DNA of 14,695 bases from Ruminococcaceae bacterium UBA5579 (GCA_002425305.1 DILZ01000093.1:5366-20060); one strand, 5' to 3'. Shown: positions 1 through 7,321, counted from the first letter of the stretch. Numbers and translations: made by a program. The notes: a model not told the origin generated them from the letters alone.

Positions 1-1
1 G

Positions 2-1201
2 GCAAGCGCCAACGGCGGCGCTCAGCAGAAGCAGAGCCTGATAAGCGTAAATCTTGCAAAGCTGGACGCGCTTCACGATATCGTCGGCGAAATAATCACC
101 ACCGAGTCTATGGTAATTTCCAACCCCGACCTTGAGGGTCTGGAGCTGGAGAGCTTCAATAAAGCGGCTCGCGATCTCAAAAAGCTCACCGGCGAGCTTC
201 AGGATACCGTTATGTCGATACGAATGGTACCGCTGGCGGGCGTTTTCCAGAAAATGAACAGAATAGTTCGTGATATGCGCAAGAAGCTGAACAGAGACGT
301 TGATTTTGTTATCGAGGGCGAGGATACCGAGGTAGATAAGTCTATCGTCGACAATCTTCAAGATCCGCTTATGCACCTTGTCCGCAACTGTATGGATCAC
401 GGTATAGGCGAGGAAGACCCGGATGCGAGAATCGCCGCAGGAAAACCCGCAAAGGGCACGATCAAGCTCTCTGCGCAGAACGCTTCGGGCGAAGTTATTA
501 TTACGGTATCCGATGACGGACAGGGTATAGATCCCGAAAAGGTAATGGCTAAGGCAAAGAAAATGGGACTTCTCACCAAACCGGAAATGGAATACACCGA
601 AAAGGAAATCCAGAATATGATACTCCTGCCGGGCTTTTCAACAAACGAGGTCGTTACCGAATTTTCGGGGCGCGGCGTCGGAATGGACGTTGTTAAAGCG
701 AACATTGAAAAGTGCGGCGGTCAGATAGTCGTTGACTCCAAGAAAGGCTTAGGCACTAACTTCATTATTAAAATACCGCTCACAATGGCGATCATCGACG
801 GTATGGAGATCACGGTCGGCGACCTTGTGTTCACCGTGCCGATCTCGACGATCCGCGAGAGCTTTAAGGTAGAACCCGACCAGCTCCTCAATGACACGGG
901 CGGAAAAGAAATGATAATGATACGCGGCGTGGTTTATCCGATACTCCGTCTGCACGAAAAGTTTATTATAGATACCGAGATCACCAATCTTGAGGACGGT
1001 ATCATTCTGCTTGTGGAAACGAACAACAAGAGTATGTGTATCTTTGCCGACAGACTTATAGGCGAACAGCAGGTAGTTGTAAAGCCTTTCCCGAAATATT
1101 TGTCGCGCTACAACATCAAGGGCGAGGGTCTTTCGGGCTGCACGATAATGGGCGACGGTTCTATCTCGCTTATTATCGATACAAATCAGCTTATAGGTTA
1201 A
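2..1201 (+). CDS. cheA: Chemotaxis histidine kinase CheA (5' truncated by window edge)
   Basis: This is the C-terminal part of CheA, the cytoplasmic kinase that takes signals from methyl-accepting receptors and phosphorylates CheY and CheB. The open frame enters at base 2, and the first ATG in frame (110) is internal. Visible domains in order: the P3 dimerisation helices (starting at LISVNLAKLDALHDIVGEI), the P4 ATP-binding kinase domain with the N box (HLVRNCMDHG), the G1 box (DDGQGID) and the G2 box (GRGVGMDVVKAN), and the P5 CheW-like regulatory domain (from about DGMEITVGDLVFTVP to the stop). The P1 phosphorylatable histidine and P2 domains lie upstream of the window. cheW begins 13 bp after the stop, so the two are surely co-transcribed. 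The identification is firm; only the N-terminus is unseen. Confidence 0.96.
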   Translation, partial: ASANGGAQQKQSLISVNLAKLDALHDIVGEIITTESMVISNPDLEGLELESFNKAARDLKKLTGELQDTVMSIRMVPLAGVFQKMNRIVRDMRKKLNRDVDFVIEGEDTEVDKSIVDNLQDPLMHLVRNCMDHGIGEEDPDARIAAGKPAKGTIKLSAQNASGEVIITVSDDGQGIDPEKVMAKAKKMGLLTKPEMEYTEKEIQNMILLPGFSTNEVVTEFSGRGVGMDVVKANIEKCGGQIVVDSKKGLGTNFIIKIPLTMAIIDGMEITVGDLVFTVPISTIRESFKVEPDQLLNDTGGKEMIMIRGVVYPILRLHEKFIIDTEITNLEDGIILLVETNNKSMCIFADRLIGEQQVVVKPFPKYLSRYNIKGEGLSGCTIMGDGSISLIIDTNQLIG

Positions 1202-1214
1202 GGGGGATTGAACA

Positions 1215-1721
1215 ATGACTAATGATGTGATAAGAGAAGCGGTCGCAAAACAGCAATCGGGCGACAGAAAGCTCGCTGCTGATAATACCATTCTCGGAAA
1301 AGTAATGACATTTAACATCGGCGAACAAGTTTATGGTATTGAAATACAATATGTTGTGGAAATAATCGGTATGTCACATATCACAAAGGTACCGCACGTT
1401 CCCAACTATATAAAAGGTATAATCAACGTGCGCTCCAAGGTAGTGCCCATCGTCGATATCAGAACGCGCTTCGGCAAGCCGGAGATTCCGTATACCTCCC
1501 GCACCTGCATAATTACGCTTTCGCTTAACGATATTTCTGTAGGAATTATCGTAGACAGCGTCGCGGACGTTGAGGATATCCACACGGGCGATATATCCGC
1601 TACTCCGCAGAATAAAAATGTCAACGAAAACGACTTTATCCAATATATGATACGCAGCGAAAACGATAATACAAAGCTCATTCTTGACGTTGCAAAGCTG
1701 CTTGACGAACAGGAGGCATAA
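1215..1721 (+). CDS. cheW: Chemotaxis coupling protein CheW
   Basis: CheW is the SH3-like adaptor that bridges chemoreceptors and the CheA P5 domain in the signalling array. The 168-residue protein has an N-terminal extension of about 30 residues before the CheW fold (TFNIGEQVYGIEIQYVVEI). The typical receptor/CheA-binding core follows: VPNYIKGIINVRSKVVPIVDI, then RFG. It is slightly longer than a usual CheW (about 150 residues) because of that extension. The ATG at 1215 is preceded by an AGGGGG ribosome binding site at about 1201-1206. It lies 13 bp after cheA and only 3 bp before the start of cheR, which fits one operon. Confidence 0.95.
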   Translation: MTNDVIREAVAKQQSGDRKLAADNTILGKVMTFNIGEQVYGIEIQYVVEIIGMSHITKVPHVPNYIKGIINVRSKVVPIVDIRTRFGKPEIPYTSRTCIITLSLNDISVGIIVDSVADVEDIHTGDISATPQNKNVNENDFIQYMIRSENDNTKLILDVAKLLDEQEA

Positions 1722-1724
1722 AAG

Positions 1725-2555
1725 TTGGCTCTGGAGATAACCGAAGCCGAATTTCAGCGGCTCGTAAAGTATATGTATGATAATTTCGGGATAAATCTGT
1801 CCGCAAAAAAAGTGCTTGTGCAGGGCAGACTCGGCAATATGCTCAACGATCGCGGTTTTAAAAGCTATGACGATTATCTTGACGCTGTAATTTCCGATAA
1901 AACGGGAGCCGAGGTTACCACCATATTAAACAAACTCACTACAAACCACACGTTTTTTATGCGCGAGCCTGAACATTATACATTCTTAAAAGACACTATC
2001 CTTCCGTATATGACACAGACCTGTCAAAAGGATCATATACTCAGGATATGGAGCGCGGCGTGCTCCTCCGGCGAGGAATGTTACACCACGGCTATGCTGA
2101 TAGATCAGTATTTCGGCGCGGATAAAGGAAAGTGGGACACACGGATATTAGCGACGGATATTTCACAGGACGTTATCGGCAAGGCAAAGCGCGGCGTTTA
2201 TACGGAAGAAGGAATGAAGGGTCTTTCCAATGAGTGGAAAGCGCGTTATTTTAACGACCTCGGCGGAGGAAAATATGAGATCTGCCAAGGCATCAAGGAC
2301 GAGGTTATCTTCAAGACCTTCAACCTTATGGATCCGATGCCCGACAAGTATAAGCTAAAACCATTTGATCTGATATTCTGCCGCAATGTAATGATCTATT
2401 TTGACGCGCCCACAAAACAGGCTCTTGTAAACAGATTTTACGATGTGGTAAAGCCAGGCGGATACTTCTTTATAGGACACGCGGAAAGCGTAAACCGCGC
2501 CGACACCAAATTTGAGTATATTCAGCCGGCAATATACCGTCACCCGGAGAAATAA
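1725..2555 (+). CDS. cheR: Chemotaxis protein methyltransferase CheR
   Basis: CheR transfers methyl groups from S-adenosylmethionine to receptor glutamates and works against CheB in adaptation. The 276-residue product has the small helical N-terminal domain (about 1-75) followed by the Rossmann-type methyltransferase domain. The latter shows the SAM-binding stretch RIWSAACSSGEE, the motif FDLIFCRNVMIYFD and the late strand KPGGYFFIGHAES, all diagnostic for CheR. The start is the TTG at 1725: an AGGAGG site at 1711-1716 inside the end of cheW sits 8 bases upstream, and no ATG is equally well placed. A 59-bp gap with a hairpin separates it from cheB. Confidence 0.95.
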   Translation: MALEITEAEFQRLVKYMYDNFGINLSAKKVLVQGRLGNMLNDRGFKSYDDYLDAVISDKTGAEVTTILNKLTTNHTFFMREPEHYTFLKDTILPYMTQTCQKDHILRIWSAACSSGEECYTTAMLIDQYFGADKGKWDTRILATDISQDVIGKAKRGVYTEEGMKGLSNEWKARYFNDLGGGKYEICQGIKDEVIFKTFNLMDPMPDKYKLKPFDLIFCRNVMIYFDAPTKQALVNRFYDVVKPGGYFFIGHAESVNRADTKFEYIQPAIYRHPEK

Positions 2556-2559
2556 TGCG

Positions 2560-2584
2560 TTTCCCCCGCCATTGGTGGGGGAAA
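2560..2584. repeat. Short GC-rich hairpin between cheR and cheB
   Basis: An inverted repeat with arms TTTCCCCCGC and GTGGGGGAAA (one G-U pair) and a 5-base loop. It is followed on the + strand by A-residues rather than T-residues, so it does not look like an intrinsic terminator of cheR. It may be an mRNA-stability or processing hairpin within the che transcript, or a small dispersed intergenic palindrome. Confidence 0.6.
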
Positions 2585-2614
2585 AAATAAGAAATCAGCT
2601 TAGGAGATTATTTT

Positions 2615-3799
2615 ATGGAGAGAATAAAGCTTTTAGTAGTAGACGACTCCATACTTTTCAGAGAAGTTTTAACGCGATTTATCCGTCAGGACGATATGAT
2701 AGAGATAGTCGGAAAAGCCGGAGACGCTTATTCGGCGCGGGATATGATACTTCAGTATGAACCGGACGTTATGACGCTCGACCTGGAGATGCCGCGTATG
2801 GACGGTGTTGATTTTCTGCAAAAGCTGCTTCCGCAGTATTATATTTCCACGATAGTCGTATCAAGTTCGGACGCGCGAAAGGCGGACTGCAAAAAAGCGG
2901 GCGCGGTAGAGTTCCTCGCGAAGCCTGCGGCCCGTACAAACAATGATATGGCTTTGTTTGCTGCGGAGCTTTGCAAGGCTGTACGCAGAGCATATAAATC
3001 CAATCACCCTAACGCGAAGATCGATATTAACAACGTTCCGATAAAAATAGAACAAGCTGCCTCTCCCGCATCAAAGGGCAATATTAAAAATATCACGGAA
3101 ATCGCCGCACAAGCGGAAAAAACCGTTTCTCAAAGAAAACAGGTAATAGGTTCAAATCAAAACGCGGAAACAAGCGAGCAAAAGCCCGTCAATCCCGCGC
3201 CGCCTACCGGAAAGCGCTCAAAAGTCAAAAGAGATGACGCGATCATCGCACTTGGAGCTTCCACCGGAGGAACAGAAGCGCTTGAACAGGTAATACGGCA
3301 TTTCCCGGCAGACACTCCGCCCGTTATCATCGTTCAACATATGCCGGCGGGATTTACAAAGCTTTATTCGGAGCGTCTTGACCGTTCGTGTAAGATGCAC
3401 GTTAAGGAAGCGGAGGACGGCGACAGACTAACAAAAGGACTTATTGTCGTCGGTGCAGGCGAACGTCATCTGCGCCTTTGCAAGGACGCGCGGGGATGGT
3501 ATGTTTCCTCAAAGCCCGGCGAAAAGGTATCCGGACATTGTCCGTCGGTCGACGTAATGTTCAACTCCGTAGCCGATGTTGCGGGAAACCTGGCTATCGG
3601 CGCCATTCTTACGGGAATGGGCAGAGATGGAGCGGACGGTCTGCTACGTATGAGAAAAGCGGGAGCTTTCACGGTTGGACAGGATAAAGATACCTGCGTT
3701 GTTTACGGTATGCCGATGGAAGCGTTTAACTGCGGTGCAGTCGAGGTACAGGCTCCGTTGTATAAAATAGCCGAAATAATACTGAATCAACTTTATTGA
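2615..3799 (+). CDS. cheB: Chemotaxis response regulator / receptor methylesterase CheB
   Basis: CheB removes receptor methyl groups (and deamidates glutamines) when phosphorylated by CheA. The N-terminal receiver domain (about 1-125) has acidic D10/D11, phospho-acceptor D56 in TLDLEMPRMDG and a conserved lysine in FLAKPAA. A linker of roughly 80 residues, rich in A, K, Q and P, joins it to the C-terminal methylesterase domain. The catalytic triad residues are visible: S216 in LGASTGGTEAL, H242 in VQHMPAGF and D338 in GMGRDGADG. At 394 residues it is longer than many CheB proteins because of the linker. The ATG at 2615 has an AGGAG site about 9 bases upstream. It is the last gene of the che operon and ends just before an intrinsic terminator. 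Confidence 0.96.
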   Translation: MERIKLLVVDDSILFREVLTRFIRQDDMIEIVGKAGDAYSARDMILQYEPDVMTLDLEMPRMDGVDFLQKLLPQYYISTIVVSSSDARKADCKKAGAVEFLAKPAARTNNDMALFAAELCKAVRRAYKSNHPNAKIDINNVPIKIEQAASPASKGNIKNITEIAAQAEKTVSQRKQVIGSNQNAETSEQKPVNPAPPTGKRSKVKRDDAIIALGASTGGTEALEQVIRHFPADTPPVIIVQHMPAGFTKLYSERLDRSCKMHVKEAEDGDRLTKGLIVVGAGERHLRLCKDARGWYVSSKPGEKVSGHCPSVDVMFNSVADVAGNLAIGAILTGMGRDGADGLLRMRKAGAFTVGQDKDTCVVYGMPMEAFNCGAVEVQAPLYKIAEIILNQLY

Positions 3800-3810
3800 T
3801 ATATTTCAGA

Positions 3811-3840
3811 ACCGTTGGCAGCTGCCGGCGGTTTTTTCTT
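3811..3840 (+). terminator. Intrinsic terminator of the che operon
   Basis: A stem built from ACCGTTGGCAG and CTGCCGGCGGT (two G-U pairs, central bases forming the loop) is followed directly by TTTTTTCTTT. It lies 11 bp after the cheB stop and should keep che transcription out of the origin region. Confidence 0.85.
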
Positions 3841-4085
3841 TATTCGGTATTATTTTAACATTCAACATAAAAAAGTTTATAAATCGGTTTTCCGGATAAA
3901 TTATATCATTATTCAACTGAAATTAATAAACAATAAACTTATTAACATTAATAAAATTAACGTATTATTGCTGTTTATTAACATTTTCAACTTACTTTTC
4001 AACAATATTCAACTGTATTGAATCAATTTTTGTTGAAAACCTATGATTTTTTATAAAAAAACTGGTTGTTAAAAATAATTTTCAA

Positions 4086-4116
4086 CATTAATTTGATAGT
4101 AACTATCAAATTAATG
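4086..4116. repeat. Perfect 31-bp palindrome in oriC
   Basis: Two 15-base arms (CATTAATTTGATAGT and its exact reverse complement) flank a single central A. With one mismatch the symmetry extends three more base pairs on each side. The left end overlaps the TTTTCAACA box at 4079-4087 by two bases. This is the most perfect inverted repeat in the origin. It resembles a dimeric regulator operator more than a terminator, because it has no GC-rich stem and no T-tract. Confidence 0.85.
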
Positions 4117-4371
4117 CTGTAATCGCATTTCTGGTCTTATAAAAAATATTATAAATTGAAAAATTTTCATAGATACTTTAATAAAAATGAGAAAATAATT
4201 TGAAATTATATAAAAACTGTCACCTATTTAAGGTGTTTTTTCACATTTTCAACCGGATTTTCAACAGAATTTAGTTTAATACCATTCGTATAAATATTTT
4301 TTAAGAGTTAACAATATCTTGTTGAAAGTTTAGTAAATTAAAGATAATTATTTAATTTTATATAAAAATCA

Positions 4372-4383
4372 AATTTGATAGTA
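4372..4383 (+). repeat. Second copy of the palindrome half-site AATTTGATAGTA
   Basis: The 12-mer AATTTGATAGTA also forms the left half and centre of the oriC palindrome (4090-4101). Here it stands alone, two bases before the reverse-strand TTTTCAACA box at 4386-4394, so both copies lie beside a putative DnaA box. Confidence 0.6.
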
Positions 4384-4442
4384 TTTGTTGAAAATTCACA
4401 GTTTATTTCTCATTTTATGTTGTTATTTCTGCTTAAAAAAAC

Positions 4443-4471
4443 TTGAAAAAATTTGTTTAATATGTTATAAT
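4443..4471 (+). promoter_or_regulatory. dnaA promoter (sigma-A type, extended -10)
   Basis: TTGAAA (4443-4448), a 17-bp spacer and TATAAT (4466-4471) with a TG one base upstream of the -10. Transcription would start near 4478, giving a leader of about 55 bases before dnaA. A reverse-strand DnaA-like box lies about 50 bp upstream, a layout compatible with DnaA autoregulation. Confidence 0.75.
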
Positions 4472-4534
4472 TATATAAAGAAAAGTATATAAAACAAATT
4501 ATCATAATTTTGTTGATTACGGAATGGTGAAAAA

Positions 4535-5893
4535 ATGGATTCTATGACTTCTTTATCCGACATTTATAAATGCGTGGTCGATAACTGCGTTAAAGAGCAC
4601 GGCATTTCAAATACGGCCAGAAATATCTGGCTGGATTCTCTCGAGCCGGTGAAAATGGAGGGCAATACCTTCGTTCTCGCAACAGATAACGAATTTAAGA
4701 GCGATACTTTAAATTCAATATATGTTCCGTACATTGAGGAACAGCTGAAGGTCATTCTCGGCATTCCGATAAAAGCGGAGATAATTGTTGACAGCAATGC
4801 CGTGTCGGGCAAGCCTTCTATTTCAAAGATGATAAATACGGAACCGATAAATAATACTATCGAATCTATAAATAATGTAATAACTTATACATTTGATAAT
4901 TTTATCGTCGGTCCTTCAAATAATCTTGCGTTTGTGGCGGCAAAGGCGGTTTCAAAAAAGCAGCACGAAAAATTCAATCCGCTTTTTATATATGGTGAAT
5001 CCGGATTGGGGAAGACCCACCTGCTTTCGGCAATCCAGTTTGAGATGCAGAAGAATTTTCCCGGCATAAATATAATCTATACTCCTGCGGAAACCTTCAC
5101 AAATGAGTTTCTGCATTCGATCTCCACAAATAAGGTCGAAGAATTTGATATAAAATACAGAAGTGTCGACGCCTTGCTTATCGATGATATTCAGTTTATC
5201 GCGGGAAAGGATCAGACCGAGGAAAAATTCTTTCATATCTTTAACGAGCTGTATAATCAAAATAAAGTGATAGTACTGACCTCCGACAGACCCGCCAAGG
5301 AAATAAAATCCATTTCCGACAGATTGAGAACGCGCTTTTCAAAAGGACTTATTGCCGATGTTAAGCCGCCGGAATATGAAACGAGGCTCGCGATAATCCA
5401 ACAAAAGGCGGAGCTGCTCAATTTCAGTATCGGAGAAGACGTTATTGATTATATCGCTTCAAAGCTGAAATCCAATATTCGTCAGATCGAAGGCGTTGTT
5501 ACAAAGCTGAACGCATTATATATGGTATCCCAGATGAAGCCCACAATAACCGTGGCTCAGAACGTTATCAAGGAAATAGTGACAGATCATCAGCCTATTC
5601 CCGTTACTATTGATAAGATAATAAACGAGGTCGGAAAAATATTTAATATAGACCCCGATGAAATGAGATCTCAGCGCAGGACCGCGAATATATCTCAAGC
5701 CCGTAAGGTGGCAATTTATATTATACAGAATGTTACCGGTCTTCCGTATGAATCTATAGGTCAGGAATTTAACGGCAGAGATCACAGTACGGTGGTATAC
5801 GCGATTAATTCCGTTAAAGATGAAATGGACAGAGACAGCAGCTTCCGTTCCGTGGTGGAAGATATCATTAAAAATATCAAAACAAATCAATGA
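4535..5893 (+). CDS. dnaA: Chromosomal replication initiator protein DnaA
   Basis: DnaA is the AAA+ ATPase that binds DnaA boxes, oligomerises and melts the origin. The 452-residue protein has domain I (about 1-85), a short linker (about 85-115) and the AAA+ core with Walker A GESGLGKTH near 153, Walker B LLIDDIQF near 213 and SDRLRTRF near 260. The DNA-binding domain IV (about 350-452) carries the signature NGRDHSTVVYA. By ungapped alignment to E. coli, R399, D433 and H434 are kept (R382, D416, H417), but P423 is E406, K415 is Q398 and T435 is S418. These lie at or near the bases read in the box, which fits the unusual TTTTCAACA repeats around the gene. The ATG at 4535 is chosen by position; its ribosome site (GGTGA, 4 bases away) is weak, and ATG 4544 is possible. 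Confidence 0.97.
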   Translation: MDSMTSLSDIYKCVVDNCVKEHGISNTARNIWLDSLEPVKMEGNTFVLATDNEFKSDTLNSIYVPYIEEQLKVILGIPIKAEIIVDSNAVSGKPSISKMINTEPINNTIESINNVITYTFDNFIVGPSNNLAFVAAKAVSKKQHEKFNPLFIYGESGLGKTHLLSAIQFEMQKNFPGINIIYTPAETFTNEFLHSISTNKVEEFDIKYRSVDALLIDDIQFIAGKDQTEEKFFHIFNELYNQNKVIVLTSDRPAKEIKSISDRLRTRFSKGLIADVKPPEYETRLAIIQQKAELLNFSIGEDVIDYIASKLKSNIRQIEGVVTKLNALYMVSQMKPTITVAQNVIKEIVTDHQPIPVTIDKIINEVGKIFNIDPDEMRSQRRTANISQARKVAIYIIQNVTGLPYESIGQEFNGRDHSTVVYAINSVKDEMDRDSSFRSVVEDIIKNIKTNQ

Positions 5894-6160
5894 TTTTTCC
5901 ACGAAATTTTTAAGTTTTTTTCAACAATCCATTGGTGTTCTGAAAAAATTTAACTTTTTGATTTATTTTAAACCTTTGTCTGTTAAATAAATTACAATAA
6001 TAAAAACAGCTGTAAAGACATCCGATCTATTTTAAACGGTTTCAACAGCCCTTATTATTGTTATTAAAAAAATATATATATTATTATTTTATTTTTTCTT
6101 GTGCTGACAAGAAAATCTGCAAGCTGCGCATATATCATATCAAACAGTAAGGAGTTTTTT
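5894..6160. other. dnaA-dnaN spacer: downstream oriC half with unwinding element
   Basis: A 267-bp AT-rich spacer. DnaA-like boxes: TTTTCCACG 5895-5903, TTTTCAACA 5918-5926, and a head-to-tail pair TTTTAAACG 6030-6038 / GTTTCAACA 6039-6047. The pair is followed by the GC block GCCC (6048-6051), then TTATTATTGTTATT (6052-6065) and an unbroken A/T run to 6097. Read on the lower strand 3'-5', 6052-6063 is AAT-AAT-AAC-AAT, close to the DnaA-trio pattern [G/A]A[T/A]. Box, GC block, trios and A/T run in this order match the basal unwinding system described between dnaA and dnaN in Bacillus subtilis. This is therefore the likely site of first strand opening. No convincing separate dnaN promoter was seen. 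Confidence 0.8.
6094..6115. repeat. Perfect 9-bp stem-loop between the unwinding element and dnaN
   Basis: TTTTCTTGT and ACAAGAAAA flank a GCTG loop. It starts at the end of the A/T run and ends 45 bp before the dnaN ATG. It could be a leader hairpin of dnaN mRNA, a boundary of the melted region or a protein site; no T-tract follows, so it is not a normal terminator. Confidence 0.6.
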
Positions 6161-7261
6161 ATGAGGTTTAATTGTGATAAAGATATTCTGTTAGAGGCTG
6201 TTTTAACGACCTCAAGAGCCGCATCTCCAAAATCTACCATTCCCGCACTTGAGGGTATCCTGTTGGAGCTTAGCGATAATCTTTTGTCTTTGACCGGATA
6301 TAATCTCGATATAGGCATCAGAACAAGTATACAGGTGGAAAACGGAGAAAACGGAAATATAGTTATAAATGCGAAGCGTTTATGTGAGATACTAAGAAAG
6401 ATGCCTTCGGGTATTCTGGAGATAATCATTGACAATAATAATTCCGCTACGATAAAGATCGGAAGAACCAAAATGTCCATTATGTGTATGGTTTCCGATG
6501 ATTATCCGCAGGTTCCGCAGGCAAATGTTGACAACGGATTTGTTATGCAGCAAAAAACTTTGAAGAGTATGATATCTCAGACCTCGTTTGCTTGTGCTGT
6601 TACCGATACAAAGCCGGTATTTACCGGCTGCCTGTTTGAGATACAGGACAATGTGATGAGTGTCGTCGGAATGGACGGCTTGCGCATAGCGGTTCGTCAG
6701 GAGCCTTTAAACTATGAGAATATAAAATTTATTGTTCCGTCAAAATCACTGGACGAACTTTCACATTTGCTTACCGATGATCCGGACAGCAATATTTCTA
6801 TTAGTCTGGAAAAAAATCAAATATCCTTCAAGTTTGGAAAATATACAATGATTTCCCGCTTGATAAACGGAGATTTTCTTGATTTTCATAAGTATATTAA
6901 AACAGAAAGCTCAAATATTGTTGAAATAAGCTGTTCAGAAATAATTAAGACTTTGGAACGCGGAATGTTGGTGATAAACGAAAAGGTCAAGTTGCCGCTT
7001 AGATGTGAATTTTCTTCGGATGTTCTGACTCTCAGCTGTGTAACGTCGCTTGGTTCTTTTAATGAGCAGCTCAATGTCAAATACAGCGGCGAGCCGTTTA
7101 CTATCGGACTGAATACCAAGTTTCTTCTGGATGCGTTTAAGGCGTGCGACTGCACGGACGTCAAATTTATTATGACCGGAAAGAGCATAGAACCTGTGCT
7201 TATAGTTCCAAAAGACGGAAATGAATTTACATTTTTGATAATGCCTATGCGCTTGAAATAA
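6161..7261 (+). CDS. dnaN: DNA polymerase III beta subunit (sliding clamp) DnaN
   Basis: DnaN is the ring-shaped dimeric clamp that tethers the replicative polymerase and other DNA-processing proteins to DNA. The product is 366 residues, the usual length, with the typical N-terminus MRFNCDKDILLEAVLTTSRA, the three repeated clamp domains and the conserved C-terminal end FLIMPMRLK. The start is the ATG at 6161, with a TAAGGAG ribosome site at 6148-6154. The frame is open back to an ATG at 6101, but that would add 20 residues that look nothing like a clamp. It follows dnaA by 267 bp and precedes yaaA by 60 bp, in the conserved Firmicutes order. Confidence 0.97.
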   Translation: MRFNCDKDILLEAVLTTSRAASPKSTIPALEGILLELSDNLLSLTGYNLDIGIRTSIQVENGENGNIVINAKRLCEILRKMPSGILEIIIDNNNSATIKIGRTKMSIMCMVSDDYPQVPQANVDNGFVMQQKTLKSMISQTSFACAVTDTKPVFTGCLFEIQDNVMSVVGMDGLRIAVRQEPLNYENIKFIVPSKSLDELSHLLTDDPDSNISISLEKNQISFKFGKYTMISRLINGDFLDFHKYIKTESSNIVEISCSEIIKTLERGMLVINEKVKLPLRCEFSSDVLTLSCVTSLGSFNEQLNVKYSGEPFTIGLNTKFLLDAFKACDCTDVKFIMTGKSIEPVLIVPKDGNEFTFLIMPMRLK

Positions 7262-7321
7262 ATTTGCAGTGATTTTTATTTAGCTGTAAGCAAAATAAAA
7301 TAATCGTAAGGAAGGTAAAAT

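Larger units (their letters stand above)
3841..4534. other. Upstream half of the chromosome origin (oriC), DnaA-box cluster
   Basis: This 694-bp stretch has no credible gene and is far richer in A/T than its neighbours. It holds repeated 9-mers of the form TTTTCAACA. Exact copies lie at 3996-4004, 4079-4087 and 4258-4266 on the + strand, and at 4031-4039 and 4386-4394 on the - strand. Close variants are TTTTCAACT 3984-3992, TATTCAACT 3910-3918 and 4006-4014, CATTCAACA 3859-3867, TTTTCAACC 4246-4254 and, on the - strand, CTTTCAACA 4320-4328. TTATTAACA occurs at 3939-3947 and 3975-3983. Position just upstream of dnaA and clustering on both strands are those of Firmicutes oriC. The 9-mer differs from canonical TTATCCACA at positions 3 and 6, and no canonical copy is present. 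Reading these as DnaA boxes is an inference; the repeats themselves are directly visible. Confidence 0.85.

Noticed and set aside
749..1318. 189-codon open frame on the - strand
   Set aside because: It lies entirely opposite cheA/cheW, which have strong family motifs on the + strand; no independent start or family signal.
3815..4021. 68-codon open frame in the cheB-dnaA spacer
   Set aside because: It begins inside the che terminator, has no ribosome site and encodes a low-complexity I/N/K-rich peptide; it is a by-product of AT-rich origin DNA.
4221..4241. CACCT-ATTTA-AGGTG followed by T6, a possible terminator in oriC
   Set aside because: The stem is only 5 bp and there is no gene upstream needing it after the strong terminator at 3811-3840.
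3841..4534. CRISPR-like or tandem-repeat array suggested by the recurring CAAC motifs
   Set aside because: Spacing is irregular, copies occur on both strands and the unit is only 9 bp; the pattern fits protein-binding sites at an origin, not a repeat-spacer array.
6101..6160. Longer dnaN reading frame starting at ATG 6101
   Set aside because: The ATG at 6161 has a strong TAAGGAG site and gives the standard clamp N-terminus; the extra 20 codons run through the hairpin next to the unwinding element.
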